NCBI GenBank assembly: GCA_001717545.1
Contig: CP017039.1
Span: 62,001 to 126,000, forward strand
Direction: 5' to 3'
DNA: 64,000 bases
From: Anaerolineaceae bacterium oral taxon 439
GTDB taxonomy: Bacteria; Chloroflexota; Anaerolineae; Anaerolineales; Anaerolineaceae
Both the position numbers and the translations under genes were made by a program. Positions 35,582 through 44,266 of the stretch are shown piece after piece (position 1 is the stretch's first letter; each line of letters opens with the position of its first letter). The notes under the pieces were generated by a model. The model saw only the letters and a list, made by a program, of their open reading frames with translations. It searched no databases and had not been told where the DNA came from.

Positions 35582-36877
35582 TTATTCGGATCGCCGCGTG
35601 ATTCTCGCGCCGAGCGCGCGCATCTTTTCTTCAACGCCTTCGTATCCGCGTTCGATCTGACGGATATTCCGGATCGTCGACTTCCCGGGCGCGGCCAACG
35701 TCGCCAGGAGGAGCGCCATCCCCGCCCGAATATCGGGCGATTCAAGCTTCTCCGGATAGAGCCGCGTCGGTCCCTGAACGATACAGCGATGCGGGTCGCA
35801 GAGGACGACCTGCGCGCCCATCGCGACCAGCTTATCGGTAAAATACATCCGGCTCGGGTACATCCAATCATGGAACAGGACCGTCCCATGGACCTGAGTA
35901 GCGATCACAATCGCAATACTCATCAGGTCGGACGGGAACGCGGGCCAGGGCATCACGCTGATCTCCGGAATCGCGCCGCCCAGATCCGGTTCGACGATCA
36001 GGCGCTGATTCTCCGAAACGAGAATATCGTTCCCGATCGTCTCCCAGCTTACGCCGAGACGTCCGTAAACCGACCGAACCATGTCCAGATACCGGTTCCC
36101 CGCGTTCCGGATCAGGATTTCGCCCCGGGTCACGACGGCGGCGCCGATATACGAACCGACCTCGAGATAATCCGGCCCGATCGTAAACTCCGCGCCATGC
36201 AGCTCGTCGACCCCCTCGATCGTCAGAACGTTAGAGCCGATATTGCTGATTTTTGCGCCCATCCGATTCAGCAGCTCGCAAAGCTCCTGAACATGCGGCT
36301 CGGAAGCAGCGTTACGCAAAACCGTCGTCCCCTGCGCCAGGACACAGGCCATGATCGCGTTTTCAGTTCCGGTAACGCTCGCTTCGTCGAGCAGGATATT
36401 CGCGCCAGTCAGCCGCTTTTGGACTTCGAAATGATAGCTGCCATCGTAGTAGGCGTTAACGCCGAGCCCGCGCATCGCTAACAGGTGCGTATCGACGCGG
36501 CGGCGGCCGATCACGTCCCCGCCGGGAGGCGGCAGGACGAGCGAGCCGAAACGACCGACCAGCGGCCCGGCTAAAAGGATCGAAGCCCGCCCCTGACGGC
36601 ATAAATCAGGATCCAACTCTTTGATATCGACGTTCCGCGCCTGAAATTTCCAGCAGCCCGGCGACACTTTTTCCATCTCCGCGCCCAGGCTGGCCAGCAG
36701 CTTGCGCATGGCGATGACGTCGTTAATTTCGGGAACGTTGCGTAAATAGACTGGCTCGGCCGTCAGCAGTGTCGCGCAAATCAGCGGAAGCGCTGCGTTT
36801 TTATTTCCGGAGGGCGTGACTTCGCCTCGGAGAGGAACGCCTCCTTCAACCAAAAAAGAATCCGTCATTCGATCCAC
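35582..36877 (-). CDS. murA: UDP-N-acetylglucosamine 1-carboxyvinyltransferase with Asp at the fosfomycin-target position
   Basis: This 431-residue enzyme transfers enolpyruvate to UDP-GlcNAc in the first committed step of peptidoglycan synthesis. It has the catalytic GNKNAALP near residue 24 and the substrate-binding RRVDTHLLAM. The active-site loop reads PPPGGDVIGRRRVD, so Asp121 replaces the usual Cys (Cys115 in E. coli). That substitution is known in naturally fosfomycin-insensitive MurA enzymes such as those of mycobacteria and Chlamydia. A TATAAT (36905-36910 on the minus strand) about 27 bp upstream is a candidate -10. Confidence 0.95.
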   Translation of the reverse strand: MDRMTDSFLVEGGVPLRGEVTPSGNKNAALPLICATLLTAEPVYLRNVPEINDVIAMRKLLASLGAEMEKVSPGCWKFQARNVDIKELDPDLCRQGRASILLAGPLVGRFGSLVLPPPGGDVIGRRRVDTHLLAMRGLGVNAYYDGSYHFEVQKRLTGANILLDEASVTGTENAIMACVLAQGTTVLRNAASEPHVQELCELLNRMGAKISNIGSNVLTIEGVDELHGAEFTIGPDYLEVGSYIGAAVVTRGEILIRNAGNRYLDMVRSVYGRLGVSWETIGNDILVSENQRLIVEPDLGGAIPEISVMPWPAFPSDLMSIAIVIATQVHGTVLFHDWMYPSRMYFTDKLVAMGAQVVLCDPHRCIVQGPTRLYPEKLESPDIRAGMALLLATLAAPGKSTIRNIRQIERGYEGVEEKMRALGARITRRSE

Positions 36878-36960
36878 TTCCTTCGTCAGTAGTCAACTAC
36901 GCCTATTATACCGTGAACGCAGGAACCGACGCCGGCTGTGAACCGTGAGGGAAGAATTAT

Positions 36961-37944
36961 CTACACCTCTTTCTGCGTCATCGCTAATTTCGCACGATAG
37001 GTATCGAGGACGACGGCAAAAACGATAATAAAACCGGTCACAATCTGCCGTGCGTTATCGTCCAGCCCCACAATCAGGAGCCCGTTATTCAGGACGCCGA
37101 TAATACACGCGCCGAGAAACGTCCCAATCATCGACCCTTTCCCACCGCTCATGCTCGTTCCCCCGATCACCGTCGCGGCGATCGCGTTCAATTCGAACCC
37201 AACCCCAAGAATCGGGCTGGCGATATTCAGCCGCAGCATATACATAATCGCGGCAACCCCGACCGTAAAACCGCAGAAGACAAAAGCCAGAATTTTATAG
37301 GCGCCCGTGTTGTGGCCTGAAAGACGGACCGCTTCTTCATTATTCCCGATCGCGTATATCATGCGGCCAAAAACGGTATACCGCAGGATAACATGACCCA
37401 CCAGCATCAGAACGAAAGCGATAATGAAAATCGACGGGATAACGTTAAAAAAAGTCATCGTCCCGAAGCGATTAAAGCAGGCGGGGAAGTCAAAAATCGT
37501 CCGGCTTCCGCTGATCTGAAGAGCGGCTCCGCGCGCAATATTCAGCATACCGAGCGTAACGATAAACGAATGAATTTTCCAGCGGACCGAAACGAATCCG
37601 TTAAACAATCCGCAGAGCATGCTGATACCGACGCCAGCCAGGCACGCAAGCCCGATCGCCGCCCATATCGGAAGCGCGCCATGGATCATCGCTTTCCCGG
37701 CCAGAATCGTCGCCAGCGCTAACGAAGAACCGACCGAAAGATCGATCCCGCCAAGAAGGATCACGTACGTCATCCCGACGGATATGGCGGTATTAATACT
37801 GATCTGCTGCATGATATTCGAGAAATTCGTGACCGTCGCGAAACGCGGCGCGACAAGACTGAAGACGGCAATCAGAATAACCAATACAAGTCCGATCCCG
37901 CCTTCCTGAAGGATGAAATTAATAAATTTTTTAGATTTAATCAT
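36961..37944 (-). CDS. Ribose-type ABC transporter permease (RbsC-like)
   Basis: The protein has 327 residues from the ATG at 37944. The frame stays open to 38019, but that would overlap the ATPase gene by 56 bp. It contains the BPD_transp_2 loop LLGGIDLSVGSSLALATI and AIGNNEEAVRLSGHNT, then AIAATVIGGTSMSGGKG. It is the membrane channel of the second ribose-type importer, last gene of the operon that begins at 42289. Confidence 0.93.
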   Translation of the reverse strand: MIKSKKFINFILQEGGIGLVLVILIAVFSLVAPRFATVTNFSNIMQQISINTAISVGMTYVILLGGIDLSVGSSLALATILAGKAMIHGALPIWAAIGLACLAGVGISMLCGLFNGFVSVRWKIHSFIVTLGMLNIARGAALQISGSRTIFDFPACFNRFGTMTFFNVIPSIFIIAFVLMLVGHVILRYTVFGRMIYAIGNNEEAVRLSGHNTGAYKILAFVFCGFTVGVAAIMYMLRLNIASPILGVGFELNAIAATVIGGTSMSGGKGSMIGTFLGACIIGVLNNGLLIVGLDDNARQIVTGFIIVFAVVLDTYRAKLAMTQKEV

Positions 37945-37963
37945 CGCTAAGCTCTTTCTACCG

Positions 37964-39463
37964 TCAGCGGATATATTCTTCGTATGCGTAGGACAATATT
38001 TTTTCCTGATCGAAGTCATCGCGAGTCAATTCGCCGGTAATTTTACCGTTCGAAAAAACGAGAATACGATGCGAAACGCCGATAAGCTCGTCAAGATCCG
38101 AAGAAACGACGATTATCGCTTTCCCCATTCGCGCCAATTTCCAAAGCAGCAGGTAGATCTCATATCTCGCGCCAACGTCGATTCCCCGCGTCGGCTCGTC
38201 AAAAATCAAAACCTCCGCATCGCGGAAAAGCCATTTTCCAAGAACGACTTTCTGCTGATTGCCGCCTGAAAGATTGCGGACAACCTGATCGATCGAGGGG
38301 GTTTTTGTCCCGGTTTCTTCGACCAGCCGAACCGCGGCGTCCCGCTCCTCCTGCTGAAGAAGAAAGCCTTTCTTCGATACCTTCGCCAGGTCCGCAAGCG
38401 TGATATTGACGGCAATATTCATGTTCAGAATCACGCCCTGACTTTTCCGATCCTCGGTCAACAGGCTCAGTCCATACCGAACCGCGTCTTTCGGCGACCC
38501 GATTTGAATCGGACGTCCATGGAGATAAAGCTGGCCCGAAGCGATTTTATCCGCGCCAAAAATCGCCCGAACCGTTTCGGTCCGCCCCGATCCGACCAGT
38601 CCGGAAATCCCCAATATTTCGCCCGCGCGGACCGAAAAAGAAACGGAGTGCTTCCCCCCCTGGATCATCAGGTTTTCAACGCGCAGGACCTCATCCTTCG
38701 GCGTCACGCTCGAATCGAACGGATACTCGACGCCGATATCGCGTCCAACCATCAGCTTTACCAGATCGTTGATAGTTAAAGAAGCCAAAGGCTGCGTCGT
38801 AACATATTCTCCGTTCCGAAGAACGGTCACGCTATCGCCGATCTCGTAAATCTCCTGGAGCCGATGCGATATGTAAATAACCGTGACGCCCTGCCTTTTC
38901 AGCGCCTTGATAATATCAAAAAGTGTCCGGATTTCCTTTGAAGTCAGCGTCGCGGTCGGTTCGTCCATAATCAAAACCTTACTCTTATGAAAAACCGCCT
39001 TCGCGATTTCGACTAATTGCATCTGCGCCACGCCGAGCATCTCCACTTTCGTCCTCGGGTCGATCTTAAAGCCAACCTGCGCAAGCGCCGCTTCAGCTTC
39101 CTTATATAATTTCCCGTAATCGACGAAACCATGGTTCGCGGGCAGCTTCTCAAGAAAAATATTTTCCGCGATCGACAGGTACGGCAGCAGGTTAAATTCC
39201 TGATGAACAACACGGATTCCTCTTTGGAACGCGTCAAAAGTCGATCGTGGCGCGTAGGGCGCTTCCTCGAAGAACATCTCTCCGCCATCCGGAAAGTAAA
39301 TCCCCGTCAGCAGCTTAACCAGACTGGATTTCCCCGCCCCATTCTGCCCGACAAGAATATGAACTTCGCCGCGCTGAATCGTCAGACTGACGTCGCGCAG
39401 CGCAACCACTCCCGGGAAGGCTTTTGTGACATGTTCCAACCTTAATATAGGATCAGCATTCAT
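37964..39463 (-). CDS. Ribose-type ABC transporter ATPase (RbsA-like)
   Basis: This 499-residue double-ABC ATPase has Walker A GQNGAGKSS at the N-terminus, Walker B LIMDEPTATL, the second-domain signature LSGGNQQKVVLGKW and LIFDEPTRGID. It energises sugar import with the adjacent permease and binding protein. GAGG six bases upstream supports the ATG at 39463. An intergenic hairpin separates it from the binding-protein gene. Confidence 0.94.
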   Translation of the reverse strand: MNADPILRLEHVTKAFPGVVALRDVSLTIQRGEVHILVGQNGAGKSSLVKLLTGIYFPDGGEMFFEEAPYAPRSTFDAFQRGIRVVHQEFNLLPYLSIAENIFLEKLPANHGFVDYGKLYKEAEAALAQVGFKIDPRTKVEMLGVAQMQLVEIAKAVFHKSKVLIMDEPTATLTSKEIRTLFDIIKALKRQGVTVIYISHRLQEIYEIGDSVTVLRNGEYVTTQPLASLTINDLVKLMVGRDIGVEYPFDSSVTPKDEVLRVENLMIQGGKHSVSFSVRAGEILGISGLVGSGRTETVRAIFGADKIASGQLYLHGRPIQIGSPKDAVRYGLSLLTEDRKSQGVILNMNIAVNITLADLAKVSKKGFLLQQEERDAAVRLVEETGTKTPSIDQVVRNLSGGNQQKVVLGKWLFRDAEVLIFDEPTRGIDVGARYEIYLLLWKLARMGKAIIVVSSDLDELIGVSHRILVFSNGKITGELTRDDFDQEKILSYAYEEYIR

Positions 39464-39483
39464 AAAAAGCCTCAGAAAAGGAA

Positions 39484-39511
39484 GGAGACCGAGCCAAACG
39501 GTTCGGTCTCC
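39484..39511 (-). terminator. Attenuating hairpin between RbsB-like and RbsA-like genes
   Basis: A 12-bp stem (39484-39495 with 39500-39511, one G-U pair) with a 4-nt loop is followed on the minus strand by TTCCTTTTC. It may end part of the transcripts or stabilise the binding-protein mRNA, raising its level over the ATPase. Confidence 0.7.
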
Positions 39512-39525
39512 CTGCCTGATTCGGA

Positions 39526-40470
39526 TTATTTCAAGTCGTCGATCGTAATTAATTTGACCGGCGTCTTTTCCCAGCCAACCGGTTCAAGCTCGCCGTCGAT
39601 CACGCGCTGACCAACTTCAATCGCCATCTGAACCATCTCGGCGCCGAACTGATCCACCGTCGCAAGGACCTTGCCTTCCTTAATCAAGTCCTGGACCGCG
39701 GCAATATTATCGAAGCCAACCAGCAGGATATCGTCGCGTCCGGCGGCTTCAACGGCTTTCTGCGCCCCGAGGACCATCGAGTCATTCGCGCACATGATAC
39801 CCTGGACTTCCGGATGCGCCGTAAGCAGATTAGCGACCAGCGTATTCGCTTCTTCGGTTTCCCAGTGAGCTGTATTCGAGACGAGAAGCTCAAGCTTCCC
39901 TTCCTCTACAGCTTTATCAAATCCGGCCTTCCGGGCAATCGCGTTATCGGCGCCGGGGTTGCCTTCGATAATAAAGACCTTCCCGCCTTCGCCCAGTTTT
40001 TCGGCCAGAGCCATCCCGGCAAGATAAGCGCCCTCTTCGTTATCCGGGCCAACAAACATGAAATCCTCCAGGCCCGCGGCCTTCAGCCGGTCCTGATCCA
40101 AACGAACGTCAAAATTGACGACAGGGATTCCGGCCTCCTGCGCTTTGACGACGGACGGAACTAAAGCGGAAGAATCCGCCGGGGCAAGAACGATCATATC
40201 AACGCCTAACGAAATAAAAGTATCCATAATCGTCAGCTGAGTATCGATATCCGTTTCGGAATTCATCCCCTTGATATTCAGCTCATAACGTCCGTCTTCC
40301 TCGGCCCACTTTTCAGCGCCTTCCTGAAGCGTCTTGAAAAACTCATTCGCGAGCGACTTCAAAACAACACCGACAACCGGCTTCTTGTCCTGAGCGGCGA
40401 CCGCGCCGACCGATCCAAGTAAAAGCGCGGCAACTAATACGATAGATAATATACGACGAAATTGCTTCAT
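39526..40470 (-). CDS. Ribose-type ABC substrate-binding protein (RbsB-like)
   Basis: This 314-residue secreted protein has a signal peptide ending near AVAAQ (residues 1-26). The mature protein begins KKPVVGVVLKSLANEFFKTL. It keeps ribose-binding hallmarks: VNFDVRLDQDRL, IEGNPGADNAIARKAGF, MCANDSMVLGAQKAVEAAG and GFDNIAAVQDLIKEG. It lies next to an exported nucleoside hydrolase, so ribose released from nucleosides is the likely ligand. Confidence 0.93.
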   Translation of the reverse strand: MKQFRRILSIVLVAALLLGSVGAVAAQDKKPVVGVVLKSLANEFFKTLQEGAEKWAEEDGRYELNIKGMNSETDIDTQLTIMDTFISLGVDMIVLAPADSSALVPSVVKAQEAGIPVVNFDVRLDQDRLKAAGLEDFMFVGPDNEEGAYLAGMALAEKLGEGGKVFIIEGNPGADNAIARKAGFDKAVEEGKLELLVSNTAHWETEEANTLVANLLTAHPEVQGIMCANDSMVLGAQKAVEAAGRDDILLVGFDNIAAVQDLIKEGKVLATVDQFGAEMVQMAIEVGQRVIDGELEPVGWEKTPVKLITIDDLK

Positions 40471-40559
40471 GTTTTTCTCCTTTGAGGCGATACGCCCTGA
40501 TATAAATTGAATACGTTTACTGAACAGCTCATACGCTTATTTAAGAGCTGCTTACACGC

Positions 40560-41684
40560 TTAAAAGTTTTCCCCGAAAAGATCCGACATGAATGTCCAGA
40601 AGCCGTCCCGATCCACATCCAGTACAATCGTCGCTTCGGAAGAATTGTAGGGGCCCTTCCCCAGATCCCACGTAACCGCCTTTCCATAAGTATAACCCGG
40701 CGATGTTTCTATGGCAATATCCCTGATTTCGCTGGTTTTAATCAAATCAGGGCATAAAAATACGCCTACCGTAATCGGGTCCCAGCAATAACTGGTACTC
40801 GTTGGGTTCTCTTCGTAGCGCGGACCATACTTCTCAACCAACAATTCCGTAACCGCGGAATGATTCTTTTCAGCGTACAGATCATACACATCCTTGGCCA
40901 TCAGCACCTTAGGCGCGACGTCATGCGGCACGACTAACTGATAATTCCAGTTCGCTCTCAACGCAACGGCGGCGGCGTCCGGATCATACCACCAGTTGAA
41001 TTCAGCGGTTGGCGTCGTATTTCCGGGAACGTCGATTGCGCCCCCCATGTAAACGATTCCGGCGGCGTTTTCCGCGAACGTCGGATCCTTCATGACCGCG
41101 ATCGCCACGTTCGTACAGGCCCCGACCGCGAAAATCGTAACCTGCCCCGGATACTTATGAACCTGCTCGATCATAAAATCAGCGGCGTGCATTTCTTCCG
41201 CCGACGTTTCCGGTAAGCCCCATTCCTCATTTTCAAGAGGTCCAAGGTTCTTATAATCCGTCGTGTAATGCTCCAGCTGCCTGTAACCGCCGGTCCATCC
41301 AAATTGCCCGTAAACCTGAGCGTCCGCCTCCAGATTCCGGAAACCTTTTAACGGAATATCCGTCCCCATATAAACGGGGATATCCGTCCGTCCCAGCCTT
41401 TCGAGCTGATTTAAAATTGCCGCGGTCCCAGGCGCAAGAAGCGAATTTCCACCGACCGCCGTAATCCCCAGCAATTCGATATACCCGGCCTTATCCGCTT
41501 GAAGCAAGGCGAACATTGCGATCGAATCATCGCCCATGTAGCCCATATCCGTGTCGAAAATGACTTTATTCTCTTCCGCTGTCGTCACAATATCAAAATT
41601 TTCCGATATTTTTCCGTCTGCGAAAACGTTACCACAAATTAATAAAAGTAAACCAATACAGACCAGCCAGAATTTCCTTTTCAT
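40560..41684 (-). CDS. Exported nucleoside hydrolase (IunH family)
   Basis: The protein has 374 residues. A signal peptide of about 22 residues (cleavage near VFA-D) sends it out of the cytoplasm, unlike most IunH enzymes. The calcium/catalytic motif reads FDTDMGYMGDDSIAM at 43-57. Further motifs are VYMGGAIDVPGNTT and EFNWWYDPDAAAVAL. It cleaves nucleosides to base and ribose; the RbsB-like binding protein encoded 89 bp downstream would take up the ribose. An inverted repeat CAGCTC/GAGCTG (40525-40550) lies in that gap. Confidence 0.92.
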   Translation of the reverse strand: MKRKFWLVCIGLLLLICGNVFADGKISENFDIVTTAEENKVIFDTDMGYMGDDSIAMFALLQADKAGYIELLGITAVGGNSLLAPGTAAILNQLERLGRTDIPVYMGTDIPLKGFRNLEADAQVYGQFGWTGGYRQLEHYTTDYKNLGPLENEEWGLPETSAEEMHAADFMIEQVHKYPGQVTIFAVGACTNVAIAVMKDPTFAENAAGIVYMGGAIDVPGNTTPTAEFNWWYDPDAAAVALRANWNYQLVVPHDVAPKVLMAKDVYDLYAEKNHSAVTELLVEKYGPRYEENPTSTSYCWDPITVGVFLCPDLIKTSEIRDIAIETSPGYTYGKAVTWDLGKGPYNSSEATIVLDVDRDGFWTFMSDLFGENF

Positions 41685-41773
41685 TCTTTTCTCCTTTTTA
41701 AATCAACTTGCATCTCCATGAAGCAGCCGGACGCCCGCCGCTTATTTATTTCATATGGATCCGGTTCGTTCCG

Positions 41774-42289
41774 TCACAGGGCAGGATAAAAACAGAATTC
41801 CCCATCTTCAAGCTCGATTGCGTCTAAAATCCCCGGTCTTAGATCGCCGACCCACCTGTCCCCTTTCGGGACAACAACGCTGAACGTTCCCTGAAGAATT
41901 TCAGGCTGAGCCGGATCCATTAAAAGAACTTCGCTTTCGACGTCCGTCCCGCGGGATTTCTTCGATGCATAATAACCGGCTGTCGAAGGTTCAGAGCTGA
42001 TGATTTCAATCAGGTTAATAGCGTTCAGCTTCATCGGTTCGCCGGCTTTTATTTTTTTATCCAACGAAAAGCTCAGGGTATATCGCTCAGATACAAAATG
42101 ATGCAAAACGCCTGTCATGCTTTTAACCGAATCCTTGTATTTGAATTCCTGCCGCTCATGATGAATCGTGCAAATCAGCCATCCTTCGCCCGCCTCCGGC
42201 ACATACTCCTTTTCAAAGCTTTCGGCTGAAGCGGCGACGCTGCTGACCAGGATCATCAGGACCGCCAGGGCAACCATGCATTTTCTCAC
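41774..42289 (-). CDS. Secreted protein of unknown function
   Basis: This 171-residue protein starts at a GTG with AAAGGAGG six bases upstream. A signal peptide ends near AASA (residue 22). The mature part is rich in beta-type residues and ends DGEFCFYPAL. I recognise no family. It is the first gene of the nucleoside hydrolase/ribose transporter operon, so it may help bind or process an extracellular substrate. Confidence 0.75.
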   Translation of the reverse strand: MRKCMVALAVLMILVSSVAASAESFEKEYVPEAGEGWLICTIHHERQEFKYKDSVKSMTGVLHHFVSERYTLSFSLDKKIKAGEPMKLNAINLIEIISSEPSTAGYYASKKSRGTDVESEVLLMDPAQPEILQGTFSVVVPKGDRWVGDLRPGILDAIELEDGEFCFYPAL

Positions 42290-42334
42290 TGAAAACCTCC
42301 TTTTAGAACATCAGCGGAATCTTCACCCCCCGAT

Positions 42335-42454
42335 AAAAAAGAGCCAGCGCTGTTACGCTAGCCCACGGGTAAAAATCTCTCGCTTTTTATATAAGAAGCT
42401 GCCTCCGGCTAGCAACTTACCTGCTATTCTAAATGAGTCAGAATGGGACACAAA
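42335..42454 (-). promoter_or_regulatory. Attenuator-like 5' leader of the nucleoside hydrolase operon
   Basis: On the minus strand a possible promoter (-35 TTGTGT 42448-42453, -10 TAGAAT 42426-42431) precedes a leader. The leader ends in a hairpin (42341-42349 with 42356-42364, two wobble pairs) and six Ts (42335-42340), 46 nt before the GTG start. The leader segment 42407-42413 is perfectly complementary to 42357-42363, one arm of that hairpin. Terminator and antiterminator forms could therefore exclude each other. The sensed signal is not recognisable. Alternatively the hairpin merely ends transcription of the tRNA upstream. Confidence 0.5.
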
Positions 42455-42546
42455 GTGATGAATGTCTTAAATACACCCTTACTTTAAGCACTCTTCCCGA
42501 AGCTTACGCCCCCCGTGGCGCGGAAATAAAAAAAGTGGGAAAACTG

Positions 42547-42621
42547 TGGGCGCAGAGGGACTCGAACCCCCGGACCTCTTGTGTGTGATACAAGCGCTCT
42601 AACCAACTGAGCTATGCGCCC
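42547..42621 (-). tRNA. tRNA-Val (anticodon CAC)
   Basis: The cloverleaf is complete: acceptor GGGCGCA/TGCGCCC, D-arm GCTC/GAGC, anticodon stem CTTGT/ACAAG with loop ATCACAC (U33 then CAC), T-arm GGGGG/CCCTC with loop TTCGAGT, discriminator A. CCA is not encoded. Confidence 0.95.
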
Positions 42622-42669
42622 AAACGTCTATGTATTATAGCAATCTTCCGCCGAATCGGCAAGCGTTCC

Positions 42670-43317
42670 TCACGAAAACCGCAGCCGGTTCCGGATATCC
42701 GCCGTGACCAGATCGAGCGCGACCATGTTCCGGCCGCCGCGCGGAATAATCAGGTCCGCGTACCGTTTCGACGGCTCCACGAACGCCTCGTGCATCGGGC
42801 GCACCCGATCCAGATACTGTTCGTACACCGATTCCATCGTCCGTCCGCGCTCGCGGATATCCCGTTTCAGCCGGCGCATGAAACGCAAATCAGCGTCCGT
42901 ATCGACAAACAGCTTAATATCAAACTGATCGCGGAGCTCCGGGATCGCGAAAATCAGGATCCCCTCGACGAGAACGACCGGCTGCGGCTCGAAACGCTCG
43001 ACCTCGCCGGTCCGGGTATAGGATTTAAAATCATACAGCGGAACGTCGATCGGCTTCAGCGCGCGGAGATCTTTAAGATGCTGAATAAGCAGGTCAGTTT
43101 CGAGCGAATCCGGATGATCAAAATTGATCCTGACCCGCTCCTCAAGCGGGATCGCGCTCAAATCGCGGTAATAGGAATCGTGCGACAGGTGCAAAATCCG
43201 CCCCGTCCCGATCCGGAGGATCAGCTCGCGCGAAAACGTCGACTTCCCCGACCCGGTTCCGCCCGCGATTCCGATAATCATCGGGATAGATTCCGACCGT
43301 TCGCTCAGCTCGCCCAT
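42670..43317 (-). CDS. udk: Uridine kinase
   Basis: The protein has 215 residues. P-loop GGTGSGKST at 19-27, HLSHDSYYRD near 43, NFDHPDS near 64 and the YDFKSYTR motif near 95 define uridine/cytidine kinase, which phosphorylates uridine to UMP in pyrimidine salvage. The start could also be Met13; neither has a clear ribosome-binding site. It lies 14 bp after the HAD gene. Salvage of nucleosides fits the neighbouring nucleoside hydrolase and importers. Confidence 0.92.
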   Translation of the reverse strand: MGELSERSESIPMIIGIAGGTGSGKSTFSRELILRIGTGRILHLSHDSYYRDLSAIPLEERVRINFDHPDSLETDLLIQHLKDLRALKPIDVPLYDFKSYTRTGEVERFEPQPVVLVEGILIFAIPELRDQFDIKLFVDTDADLRFMRRLKRDIRERGRTMESVYEQYLDRVRPMHEAFVEPSKRYADLIIPRGGRNMVALDLVTADIRNRLRFS

Positions 43318-43331
43318 CGCCGCCGCGGTTC

Positions 43332-43949
43332 TTATAAAACGAAGTACGGCGCGATCAGCTCGCCGGCCTTATGCCAGATACCGTTCATGCCGACCTCAAG
43401 AGCGCTCTGAATATTCGCTTCCAGGTCGTCAAGGAAAACCGACCGGGCGGGGTCCAACCCGAACCGATCGAGCAGCAGGCGGTAAATCGCATGATCCGGC
43501 TTGATCAGCTTTTCCCGATACGAGATGATCCGGCCGTCGAAATGCTGAAGGAAGGGATAAGCCGCCTCCACCTTTGCAAAAGTCCGCTCAGAGAAATTGG
43601 AAAGAACGTAAACCCCGGTCCCGGTTTCCTTAATCCGGTACATCGTATCAACGTTCTCGGGAATCAGGTAGAAATAATCCGCCCAATTGCGCACGTAATA
43701 ATGAATTTCATTGTCAATTTCGGGATCGAGCGCGGACGCGGCGTCGGCGAGCTCCTCGTCGGTCATCGTGCCCCGGTCGATTTCGTGCCAGATCGGGTTG
43801 CTGAAAAGCGCCGTCTCGATCCGATCGTGAAGCGCGGGATCGATCTTCAGCAGCTCCAAATAACGGCGCGGATCATACTTTAATAAGACATTCCCCAAAT
43901 CGAAAACAACGGTGTCCATTTCCATTAAATTCTGACGTAATCGAATCAT
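43332..43949 (-). CDS. HAD-superfamily hydrolase
   Basis: The protein has 205 residues from the ATG at 43949, which follows AGAGGAG at a good distance; the frame opens at 43979. Motif I is VVFDLGNVLLKYDP, motif II VLSNFS, motif III region KPDHAIYRLLLDRF, and motif IV FLDDLEANI. This is the HAD-IA group (epoxide hydrolase N-terminal/YihX-like phosphatases). The likely substrate is a small phosphate ester. Confidence 0.88.
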   Translation of the reverse strand: MIRLRQNLMEMDTVVFDLGNVLLKYDPRRYLELLKIDPALHDRIETALFSNPIWHEIDRGTMTDEELADAASALDPEIDNEIHYYVRNWADYFYLIPENVDTMYRIKETGTGVYVLSNFSERTFAKVEAAYPFLQHFDGRIISYREKLIKPDHAIYRLLLDRFGLDPARSVFLDDLEANIQSALEVGMNGIWHKAGELIAPYFVL

Positions 43950-44004
43950 TTTTCTCCTCTTCCTGAAAGAATTATCCAAGTCCCCGCGGATATCCGCGGC
44001 GCTT

Positions 44005-44265
44005 CTACTTTTCCCGCGGACGATTCCGCTTTAAAATTGCCGGAAGCCCCAGCAGGATTGCACCGGCAGTCAGCATTCCCGCCAGCACAGCCAGCATCAT
44101 CCAGTCCTCCCTGCCGCCCGGCGGGATCACGACGTTTTGTAAATTAAATAAAACGGCCGCGATCAGGACAATCCCGGCAAGCTGCGAACCGGTTAATCGG
44201 CGCGCGCTTCGCTCCTCCTCGCCGGAAGAACGGTCTGGAGCGTTCCGCCGCTCGCGCTGCGGCAT
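44005..44265 (-). CDS. Small membrane protein of unknown function
   Basis: This 86-residue protein has a charged N-terminus and two hydrophobic helices (about 28-46 and 55-76). One base separates it from the zinc-ribbon protein gene, so the two are probably co-expressed. No family recognised. Confidence 0.6.
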   Translation of the reverse strand: MPQRERRNAPDRSSGEEERSARRLTGSQLAGIVLIAAVLFNLQNVVIPPGGREDWMMLAVLAGMLTAGAILLGLPAILKRNRPREK

Positions 44266-44266
44266 G

